From contig CAJOII010000008.1 of assembly GCA_905234535.1 (NCBI GenBank), positions 1-50,394 of the forward strand: DNA of 50,394 nucleotides. Reading direction: 5' to 3'. Of the stretch, positions 39,697 through 45,825 are shown piece after piece (within the stretch, counting starts at the first letter, position 1; each line of letters begins with the position of its first letter). Position numbers and translations under genes: made by a program. The DNA is from an uncultured Ruminococcus sp. GTDB taxonomy: Bacteria; Bacillota; Clostridia; Oscillospirales; Acutalibacteraceae. The notes under the pieces are model-generated. The model saw only the letters and a program-made list of their open reading frames with translations, made no database searches and was not told the DNA's origin.

Positions 39697-41904
39697 TCAG
39701 TTCTGTGTCACGATATGGGGATCAAGCGCGGGATCGAGCGCTTTGAGGAGTTTCTTCATATTATCCGCGACGATATCGATACAGCCCCATGTGGAATGCA
39801 GACTTGTGTTCATTCCGCAGATGGTGATCGCGGAGCCCGCGGTGCTGCTGGGAGCGGAGGAGAAGCCGTCGCCGTTGTGCTCGATAAAGACCTGAGCATA
39901 GCACTCGCCGTTTGTCAGACCGTCTCCGATCCGGTCATAATGGGTGGAAGAAGGAAAGCTGCCCACTGTCTGAATGGTGTTGTACAGGCTCGATCCGGTA
40001 TCGTCGATGATACAGGTATCGTAGGTCGCGCGGTAGGTGTTCATTTTGGTGTCGACGGTATTCGCGGAGATCACGACGCCGAGCTTGTACTCGCCCTTAG
40101 GGGTCGCCTTGATCCCTTCGCCGTAGTTGCTTGTGATACCGTTGTCGCCGACACAGCAGCCGCAATTAAGCTTCTCGACCCATTCGCCCTCTTCCCAGTT
40201 ATAGAGCGCGAGGGTGCCGGTATAGGAGCCGGATGAAGCTGTGACGACCACCTTCTGATCGTAGCCGTCTTTGCTGTGTTCTCTGCCTCTGGATACGGTG
40301 AGCGTGATCTCTGAGGGCATCATGACCAGCTCGCCTTCTTCGATGCTCTGGCTGATGATCTTACTCTTCTCGACAGAGTCGCTGTAGACCTTCTCTTCTT
40401 TAACGGTAAAGCCCATGTCTTCAAGCTGTTTTTTCGCGTCATCATAGCTCATCCCCTGATAGGAGGTCATCTTGACCATCGCCGCTTCTGCCTCGGTTTC
40501 AACGGCGGGAGCGGAGGAGCCGTAATCAAATGAAGACGGTGAAGACGAAGAGGACGCTTCGGGAGCGGGAACGGGGGTGTTGTTTCTCCCCGCCAGCACG
40601 ATGATGAGCGCGACCGCGATGATCACGACCGCCGCGACTGACGCGAGCGCTACGGGGAGGATCCAGTTCTTCTTTGCGGGCTGAGCGCCTTGAGGTGTTG
40701 CGGGGATGGGAGGAGGCTGGACCTTGCCGAATGCCGGACGGGGCGGCATCTCCTGACCGGGGAAAGCGGTATTGCCGAAGCCCGTATTCTGCGGGTATCC
40801 TGTTTGCGTTTGATATCCTGTATTCTGCGGGTATCCTGTCTGAGTGGGGATACCGGTCGTTTGCTGAGGATAGGAGGGCGCCTTGCCCTCGAGGGAAGCC
40901 TTGAAGTCCGCCATCGAGCGGAAACGATCGGATGGGTTGACCGCGAGCGCCGTCATCAGCGCGTCTTCCGCTTCTCTCGAAATAGAAACGCCGAAGGTGG
41001 AGGGCTCGACGAGGTTGTCGTCCTCAATGCGGTCGATCGAGTCGGGCGGCGTTCTGCCGGTGATCGCCTTGTAGTAGGTAGCTGCGAGCGAGTAGATATC
41101 GGTGAAGGGACCCTGCTTGCCGTGGCGGGTATACTGTTCCTTCGGCGCGTAGCCGTGCTTTAAGACGACATCGAGCGAGCGACTTCTGTCGCCTAAGGAA
41201 TATCTGGCGGCGCCGAAGTCAAGGAGCTTTACGCTGCCGTTTTTCTCAATGATGATGTTGTCGGGGCTGATATCGCGGTGGATGATGCCTTTGGAGTGGA
41301 CTGCCGAGAGCGCGTCCATGATGGGGAAGAGGATCCTCTTGCTGTCTTCAAAGCTGATTCTGCCGCCCTGACGCTTGATATAGTCGAGCATACTCTCGCC
41401 GTCTAAGTATTCCATCGCGAAGTATGCGGTGCCGTTCTCTTCAAAATAGCTTAAGATGCGGCAGATGTTGTTGTTGTCGATGAACTTTGAGAGGGTGTCC
41501 GCTTCTTCCAAGAAGCACTTCTTGCCGTACTCAAAGCTCTCCATCCGCTCGTCGGAGTAGGAGGAGAGGGTTCTGCCGTCAAGTCTGAGCGCGAGCGTCT
41601 CGGGGAAGTATTCCTTAATCGCGACAATCTCTTTGGTCTTGTAGTCCTCGGCGATATAGGTGATGCCGAAGCCACCCTGACCCAAGACCCTGCCGACGAT
41701 ATATCTGCCGGCTAAGACCGTGCCCTCGGGGAGCGCCGCGGGGTACTTACCTTTGGCTTCGGAAGGGTTATATCCGCAGAACGGACAAATCTCCTGCCCG
41801 TCCGGTTTATCCCTGAAACAACCGTAGCATTTCTCCTTTTTTAAAAATATCCCCAAATCCTGCAATATGCATTTCCTGTCGAAAAATGCCCATATTTTCA
41901 CCAT
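39697..41904 (-). CDS. Ser/Thr kinase - transmembrane - PASTA - L,D-transpeptidase fusion
   Basis: 735 residues as read. Zinc-ribbon cysteines at 26/29 and 40/43; kinase domain about 68-330 (LGQGGFGITY, K97 in VAIKEYF, HRDISPDN, DFGAARY); a Tyr/Gln/Thr/Pro-rich linker; a membrane helix at 414-438; one PASTA domain at 477-539 (SYQGMSYDDAKKQLEDMGFT, SQSIEEGELV); then a YkuD-type domain at about 550-735 ending in SLHSTWGCIDI with Cys 708. A kinase of the PknB/PrkC kind that binds cell-wall fragments is thus joined to an enzyme that cross-links wall. The start is doubtful: ATG 41904 has no ribosome binding site, and related kinases would begin near residue 22, where no in-frame start exists. First gene of the operon. 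Confidence 0.9.
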   Translation of the reverse strand: MVKIWAFFDRKCILQDLGIFLKKEKCYGCFRDKPDGQEICPFCGYNPSEAKGKYPAALPEGTVLAGRYIVGRVLGQGGFGITYIAEDYKTKEIVAIKEYFPETLALRLDGRTLSSYSDERMESFEYGKKCFLEEADTLSKFIDNNNICRILSYFEENGTAYFAMEYLDGESMLDYIKRQGGRISFEDSKRILFPIMDALSAVHSKGIIHRDISPDNIIIEKNGSVKLLDFGAARYSLGDRSRSLDVVLKHGYAPKEQYTRHGKQGPFTDIYSLAATYYKAITGRTPPDSIDRIEDDNLVEPSTFGVSISREAEDALMTALAVNPSDRFRSMADFKASLEGKAPSYPQQTTGIPTQTGYPQNTGYQTQTGYPQNTGFGNTAFPGQEMPPRPAFGKVQPPPIPATPQGAQPAKKNWILPVALASVAAVVIIAVALIIVLAGRNNTPVPAPEASSSSSPSSFDYGSSAPAVETEAEAAMVKMTSYQGMSYDDAKKQLEDMGFTVKEEKVYSDSVEKSKIISQSIEEGELVMMPSEITLTVSRGREHSKDGYDQKVVVTASSGSYTGTLALYNWEEGEWVEKLNCGCCVGDNGITSNYGEGIKATPKGEYKLGVVISANTVDTKMNTYRATYDTCIIDDTGSSLYNTIQTVGSFPSSTHYDRIGDGLTNGECYAQVFIEHNGDGFSSAPSSTAGSAITICGMNTSLHSTWGCIDIVADNMKKLLKALDPALDPHIVTQN

Positions 41905-41957
41905 TATACATTGAGGAAAAATTGTTTTAATTCATTAAAGGAATATTTCATAAATAA

Positions 41958-41986
41958 ACATTAATAATGTAAAAATAACCTGTCAA
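41958..41986 (-). promoter_or_regulatory. Candidate promoter of the kinase operon
   Basis: Minus strand: consensus TTGACA (41986-41981), 17-bp spacer, weaker TAATGT (41963-41958). It lies 54 bp before the first kinase ATG in a strongly AT-rich stretch. The -10 is poor, so the true start may be elsewhere in this stretch. Confidence 0.45.
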
Positions 41987-42040
41987 AAATTAGAGAATAT
42001 GCACAAATAAAGATTGCATAAAATATGTTACATATTTAAC

Positions 42041-42065
42041 AAAAACACGCGTCCGAAGACGCGTG
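42041..42065 (-). terminator. Terminator after the mechanosensitive-channel remnant
   Basis: CACGCGTC (42046-42053) and GACGCGTG (42058-42065) form an 8-bp stem closed by a stable tetraloop (TTCG on the minus strand), followed by five Ts on the minus strand (42045-42041). It lies 21 bp beyond the stop codon of the gene remnant at 42087-42294 and probably belonged to that gene. Confidence 0.8.
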
Positions 42066-42086
42066 CCATGTACGGTGATGAAATAT

Positions 42087-42294
42087 TTATTCGTTTTGAT
42101 CGACAAGGTGGACATCAAGCCGGTTGAAGGGGATGGAGATGTGGCTTTTGTCAAGATCCTTCTTGATATTTTCTATTCGGAAAAAAATAAACTGTCCGGT
42201 AATCCTCGAAGTGACAGTAGCATCTGGCCATAAAATCAAGCCCGATGTCCGGCGGTATCTTCAGGATATCATCTTTGATTTGTTGCATATTCAT
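42087..42294 (-). pseudogene. Truncated, frameshifted remnant of a MscS-like mechanosensitive channel gene
   Basis: Reading the minus strand from ATG 42294 gives 47 codons (MNMQQIKDDILKIPPDIGLD, then FMARCYCHFEDYRTVYFF) before a stop at 42151. Changing frame at a run of seven Ts (42187-42181) gives RIENIKKDLDKSHISIPFN, RLDVHLVDQNE and a stop at 42087. The joined sequence matches the end of MscS-family channels, where a final alpha/beta domain closes with IKK...IPFPQxDVH. The channel-forming N-terminal part is absent: the SDR promoter region lies directly upstream. A typical terminator remains downstream. The fragment is best read as a decayed gene. Confidence 0.65.
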
Positions 42295-42333
42295 CTGTCC
42301 TTTCGGTGAGATTTGTAAAGCGATACATACGGA

Positions 42334-42361
42334 TTGACAGGGCGAGCAAAATAATTATAAT
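42334..42361 (+). promoter_or_regulatory. Promoter of the SDR gene
   Basis: TTGACA (42334-42339), 16-bp spacer, TATAAT (42356-42361): both boxes match the consensus. The predicted transcription start is about 28 bp before the SDR ATG. Confidence 0.8.
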
Positions 42362-42395
42362 GAAATTATCTTTGAATATTTATGAGGTGATAATG

Positions 42396-43151
42396 ATGAA
42401 AGCGTTGATCACGGGAGCATCGTCGGGCATCGGCAGAGATATGGCGCGGTATCTCGCAAACTTAAAGTTCGATCTGATCTTAGTCGCGCGCAGAGAGGAC
42501 AGGTTAGAGGAGCTCAAAAGGGAGCTTAAGGGCGTATCGGTCCGCTGTATCAAGGCGGATCTCTCCCGCTATGAGGAATGTCTGAGGCTCTATGAAGAGA
42601 CGAAGGACAAAGAGATCAATCTGCTCATCAACAACGCGGGCTTCGGTCTCGCGGGAGAATTTGAGAAGACGGATCTCGCGCGTGAGCTGGAGATGGTTGA
42701 TGTCAACATTAAGGCGCTCCATACGCTGACGAAGCTGTATCTGAAAGATTTTGTAAAGAGAGACAGCGGCAGGATCCTCAATGTCGCGTCCTCCGCGGGC
42801 TTCATGCCGGGGCCTTTGATGGCGACCTACTATGCGACGAAGAACTATGTTCTGAGGCTGACGGAATCGATCAGCGAGGAGCTCAGGAGAAAGGGGAGCC
42901 GGGTCACGCTCTCGGCGCTTTGTCCCGGCCCTGTAAAGACCGAGTTCGATCGGGTCGCGTCGGTCAAGTTCTCGATGGAAGGCATCTCCTCCGAATACTG
43001 CGCGAAGACGGCGATCGATCAGACGCTCAAGGGCAAGCTCATCATCATCCCCGGCACCTCCATCAAAGCGGGGTTGTTCTTCAGACGCTTCATCTCCGAG
43101 AAAGCCCTGATGCGCATCGCCTACAGCTTCCAGCGCAGAAAACAGTACTGA
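42396..43151 (+). CDS. Short-chain dehydrogenase/reductase
   Basis: 251 residues from ATG 42396, 6 nt after GAGGTG (the ATG just before it at 42393 is too close; the longer frame includes the promoter). Classical SDR marks: TGASSGIG at 6-13 for cofactor binding, NNAGFG, the active-site Ser in NVASSAGF, and YYATK with the catalytic Tyr and Lys. VARRED after the second strand has an Arg where NADPH-preferring enzymes usually have one. The C-terminus (GTSIKAGLFFRRF) resembles the DltE/YqjQ-like group. Substrate unknown. It is monocistronic, with its own promoter. Confidence 0.92.
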   Translation: MKALITGASSGIGRDMARYLANLKFDLILVARREDRLEELKRELKGVSVRCIKADLSRYEECLRLYEETKDKEINLLINNAGFGLAGEFEKTDLARELEMVDVNIKALHTLTKLYLKDFVKRDSGRILNVASSAGFMPGPLMATYYATKNYVLRLTESISEELRRKGSRVTLSALCPGPVKTEFDRVASVKFSMEGISSEYCAKTAIDQTLKGKLIIIPGTSIKAGLFFRRFISEKALMRIAYSFQRRKQY

Positions 43152-43164
43152 GGAATGAAGAATT

Positions 43165-43236
43165 AAGAGCGGCGGTTTCTCGATGTGTTCGGTCAATTCT
43201 ATTGATGTTCGAGCGAAGCGAGTGACCGCCGTTCTT
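43165..43236. repeat. Long inverted repeat downstream of the SDR gene
   Basis: AAGAGCGGCGGT (43165-43176) and ACCGCCGTTCTT (43225-43236) pair over 11 of 12 positions around a 48-nt centre with smaller internal repeats (CGAGCGAAGCGAG). It has no T-run. It resembles small intergenic palindromes that occur in many copies in bacterial genomes. Confidence 0.45.
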
Positions 43237-43264
43237 AGCTCTTACTTCTTATCTCTTCACTAAA

Positions 43265-43289
43265 AAAAGAGCCTGTTATAGGCTCTTTT
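43265..43289. terminator. Bidirectional terminator between the SDR and mreB-like genes
   Basis: AAAAGAGCCT (43265-43274) and AGGCTCTTTT (43280-43289), a perfect 10-bp stem with a 5-nt loop and A/T runs on both sides. Confidence 0.88.
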
Positions 43290-43307
43290 CTTTATGCGTT
43301 ATCTGAT

Positions 43308-44321
43308 TTAATACACCGTCATCAGCGGATTTAGGGAGGACTTGTTGAGTTCGGCTTCTTCGATGTATTTGGTCGCCTCATAGCAGCCCCTGACGACACA
43401 GTTGTCGGGATCGTCGGCGATATGTACCTTGATGCCCGTCTCGCGCTCTAAGAGCTCTCTCATGCCGTAGATCTTTGAGAGTCCGCCGGTGATGGTGATG
43501 CCGTCCTCGTTGATGTCGGAGACAAGCTCGGGGGGCGTATCCTCGAGCACATCGACGATGCTCGAGATGATGTTCACACCGATGTCGGCGATCGCGCGCA
43601 TGATCTCTCCGGAGGTGACATCCACATACCGCGGAAGACCTCTCAGCGCGTCTCTGCCCTTTAAGCGAAAGCTGAGCTCATCCTTCGGCTTGATGACGCA
43701 GGCGATCGCTTCCTTACAGCTTTTTGCCATTGCTTTGCCGATGATGAGGTTGTGCTTTCTTCTCGCGTACTTGATGATCTCGTTATCCATGGCGTTGCCG
43801 CCGCTCTTGAGCGTTTTGGAGACCGCGACGCCGCCTAAGGTCATCACGGCGATGTCCACCGTGCCGGCGCCGAGATCGGCGATCATCACGCCGTGAGGGC
43901 TCATGATATCGAGCTTTGCGCCGAAGGCAGCGGCCTTGGACGCTTCGATCAGCAGCACGCGTCTGACGCCGAAGCTCGAGATCGCGCCGACGATCGCACG
44001 CTTCTCGACCTCGGTGATCTCGCCGGGGATACACGCGACCACTCTGGGCATCATCGTGCGGCTCTTGCAGACCTCTCCCATATAGATGTTGACGAGCTCC
44101 TCTACCAAGCCCGACTCCGCGATCACGCCGCCCTCCAAGGGGAAGACGACCTTGATCTTCGACGAGGTCCTTCCGTACATCTGATACGCTTCATCACCGT
44201 AGGCGATGATCTCGTTCGTCTCGACATTGTAGGCGATCGCGGACGGCTCGCTGATGGCGTTCTCTTCGTTTTTGGCTCTCAGCCTCGTGGTGGCTGTGCC
44301 TAAATCTATAGCTATATCCAT
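43308..44321 (-). CDS. mreB: MreB/Mbl-like actin homologue
   Basis: 337 residues, the normal MreB length. The actin-fold ATP sites are present: MDIAIDLGTATTRL at the start (phosphate 1), IADLGAGTVDIAVMTLGG (phosphate 2), TITGGLSKIYGM (adenosine). RRKHNLIIGKAMAKSCKEAI matches the MreB region before the second domain. MreB filaments guide side-wall peptidoglycan synthesis. It has no mreC/mreD beside it, so it is a stand-alone copy of the mbl/mreBH kind. Its start lies 30 bp after hepT, and its leader repeats the leader of mntA (see findings). Confidence 0.88.
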   Translation of the reverse strand: MDIAIDLGTATTRLRAKNEENAISEPSAIAYNVETNEIIAYGDEAYQMYGRTSSKIKVVFPLEGGVIAESGLVEELVNIYMGEVCKSRTMMPRVVACIPGEITEVEKRAIVGAISSFGVRRVLLIEASKAAAFGAKLDIMSPHGVMIADLGAGTVDIAVMTLGGVAVSKTLKSGGNAMDNEIIKYARRKHNLIIGKAMAKSCKEAIACVIKPKDELSFRLKGRDALRGLPRYVDVTSGEIMRAIADIGVNIISSIVDVLEDTPPELVSDINEDGITITGGLSKIYGMRELLERETGIKVHIADDPDNCVVRGCYEATKYIEEAELNKSSLNPLMTVY

Positions 44322-44326
44322 AATGA

Positions 44327-44348
44327 ATCACTCGCTTGTTGATAAATT
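44327..44348. repeat. Leader repeat, copy beside mreB
   Basis: ATCACTCGCTTGTTGATAAATT just upstream of the mreB-like ATG; its partner is at 44980-45011 before mntA. Shared parts are ATCACTCGCTT, TTGAT and GATAAATT. Confidence 0.5.
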
Positions 44349-44351
44349 GAA

Positions 44352-44687
44352 TTATTGCAGTTCTCTGAGTTTGGCGATAAAATCGTTCATTTCGTCAAAG
44401 ATCACTTCGATGATAATATTCCAGTTGATCCCTTCGTAGTCGTGCACTAAACGGTGTCTCAGTCCCGAGACTACCTTCCACTCTATCTCGGGATGCAGGT
44501 CTTTTAGCTCAGAACTGATTTGATAGACTTGTTCTCCGATATTGTACAGCGGCGTTGTAACCGCCCACTGAGAGAACTCATCGGTCAATAACAGCTCTTT
44601 GGAAATATGGTGTTCCTGTATCTGCTTTTGGAGCGCGTCCCATGTGCGCAGGATCTTCTTGATTCTCTCATTATCTGTTTTTTTCAT
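44352..44687 (-). CDS. hepT: HepT-like HEPN toxin (RNase)
   Basis: 111 residues, all helical. The HEPN active site is SGLRHRLVHDYEGINW: Rx4H followed by xY, as in HepT, where the Tyr is the residue modified by the partner. Known HepT proteins cleave RNA (including tRNA in studied cases) unless AMPylated by MntA. The ATG overlaps the mntA stop by 4 bp (ATGA). The mreB-like gene follows after 30 bp, so toxin-antitoxin and mreB transcripts may be joined. Confidence 0.88.
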   Translation of the reverse strand: MKKTDNERIKKILRTWDALQKQIQEHHISKELLLTDEFSQWAVTTPLYNIGEQVYQISSELKDLHPEIEWKVVSGLRHRLVHDYEGINWNIIIEVIFDEMNDFIAKLRELQ

Positions 44688-44974
44688 GCGATCCTGATTC
44701 CTTCCTTGATTAGGCTGTCATAGAACGAGGATCCTTTGTTGATCTCACAAATCTCAAAGGCGTCTACATTCTTTCCGGTCATTTCGCGCAGTTCTTCGGC
44801 AAACGCGAAAATATCAGATTTTTTAAAGTGTTCTCCTCCGAAAACAACAACATCGACATCAGAAGAAGCAGTCGCTTCTCCTCTGGCATAGGAACCAAAG
44901 AGAAGCGCATATTCAGCGTGATACCGGCGAAGCAATATCCTGATACTATTTTCAATTTCCTTGATAGTAGGCAT
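44684..44974 (-). CDS. mntA: MntA-like minimal nucleotidyltransferase antitoxin
   Basis: 96 residues. ALLFGSYARGEATASSDVDV is the GSx10DxD motif of minimal nucleotidyltransferases, complete, with a third acidic residue in NVDAFEI. In known pairs MntA transfers AMP groups from ATP to a Tyr of HepT and so disarms it. It precedes hepT with a 4-bp overlap and has a strong promoter at 45009-45037. Confidence 0.9.
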   Translation of the reverse strand: MPTIKEIENSIRILLRRYHAEYALLFGSYARGEATASSDVDVVVFGGEHFKKSDIFAFAEELREMTGKNVDAFEICEINKGSSFYDSLIKEGIRIA

Positions 44975-44979
44975 ACTAT

Positions 44980-45011
44980 ATCACTCGCTTTTTGATGGTT
45001 ATGGATAAATT
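44980..45011. repeat. Leader repeat, copy beside mntA
   Basis: ATCACTCGCTT (44980-44990) and GATAAATT (45004-45011) repeat the block found at 44327-44348 upstream of the mreB-like gene, with about ten extra bases in the middle. Confidence 0.5.
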
Positions 45012-45037
45012 ATATATCAACTCAGGCGGTTATTCAA
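45009..45037 (-). promoter_or_regulatory. Promoter of mntA-hepT (and possibly mreB)
   Basis: Minus strand: TTGAAT (45037-45032), 17-bp spacer, TATAAT (45014-45009). A partial palindrome (GTTA...TAAC) covers the -35 box, and GTAAC/GTTAC (45038-45042, 45049-45053) lies beside it, possible sites for autoregulation. Confidence 0.7.
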
Positions 45038-45049
45038 GTAACAGGTGTG

Positions 45050-45763
45050 TTACAAAAATCCGGGAGTATGATCCGAATCTTTCGGATCGGATGCTTTTTT
45101 TGGCTTTCGCTCGTGTTCGGCGGCGGAGGCGATGACAGCGCAAAAAACACGGGCGGGTTTCGCGGAGTAGAGCTTCTTCACACAGTGGGAGAGGGTGCTG
45201 CCCGAGGTCATGACATCGTCGATCAGAAGGATCGTTTTGCCCTTTATCGCCTCTTTATCTTTGAGCGCGAACGCGCCCGAGAGATTCTCTTTTCTCTTTG
45301 CCATCTTCAGGCGGTGCTGCTTCTTCGTGTGTTTGATCTTCTCGAGGACGCCCGCATAGGGGATATGTAAACTCTCTGAGAGCTCTTTTGCGAGCAGCTC
45401 CGACTGGTTGAAGCCGCGTTCAAGAAGATCCTTCTTATGCATCGGGACATAGGTGATCAGATCGATCTCATCGACATCGTATTCTTTCAGGACGGTATCC
45501 TCGAGCACCTTTGAGAGCGGTCTTGCGTGCTGGGTCATCTCATGGAATTTGAAGTTAATGATCGCTTTTCTGACCCTGCCCTCATAGGCGTATGGCGCGA
45601 CGCAGCGGGATCCCAAGACGCCTCTTCTGATCACAGAGGAGCGCGCGACGACCTCTCTGCCGCAGTCTGTGCACGCGATGTCATCCGGTTCGATCAGAGC
45701 GCTGCAGTAGGGGCAGTATTCGGGATAGAAGAAGGCGAGGATATATCTTGATAATTCTTTCAT
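45050..45763 (-). CDS. comFC: ComF-family phosphoribosyltransferase-like protein
   Basis: 237 residues. N-terminal zinc ribbon with FFYPEYCPYC and CTDCGREV; then YEGRVRKAIINFKF, YVPMHKKDLLERGFNQSELL, KHTKKQHRLKMAKRKENL and the PRPP-binding site ILLIDDVMTSGSTLSHC. ComFC/GntX proteins take part in DNA uptake in competent bacteria and in handling of single-stranded DNA. It follows recD2 by 62 bp and is probably cotranscribed with it. The C-terminal 20 residues are charged and not conserved. Confidence 0.93.
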   Translation of the reverse strand: MKELSRYILAFFYPEYCPYCSALIEPDDIACTDCGREVVARSSVIRRGVLGSRCVAPYAYEGRVRKAIINFKFHEMTQHARPLSKVLEDTVLKEYDVDEIDLITYVPMHKKDLLERGFNQSELLAKELSESLHIPYAGVLEKIKHTKKQHRLKMAKRKENLSGAFALKDKEAIKGKTILLIDDVMTSGSTLSHCVKKLYSAKPARVFCAVIASAAEHERKPKKASDPKDSDHTPGFL

Positions 45764-45825
45764 AGAAAATAATGTTAAAGATTCGGCAAGTCGAGGCGCC
45801 TTGCCCTACGGTGTCAGAGAGAATA

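Noticed and set aside
40740..40860. Tandem DNA repeat in the first kinase gene (TGYPQNTG units)
   Set aside because: It is an in-frame low-complexity linker of about three degenerate units between kinase and membrane helix, common in such proteins; no sign of phase variation such as a simple homopolymer or exact repeat run.
30267..41904. Type VI or type VII secretion locus suggested by FHA, PP2C and kinase genes
   Set aside because: No sheath, tube, EssC or WXG100 genes are present in the window.
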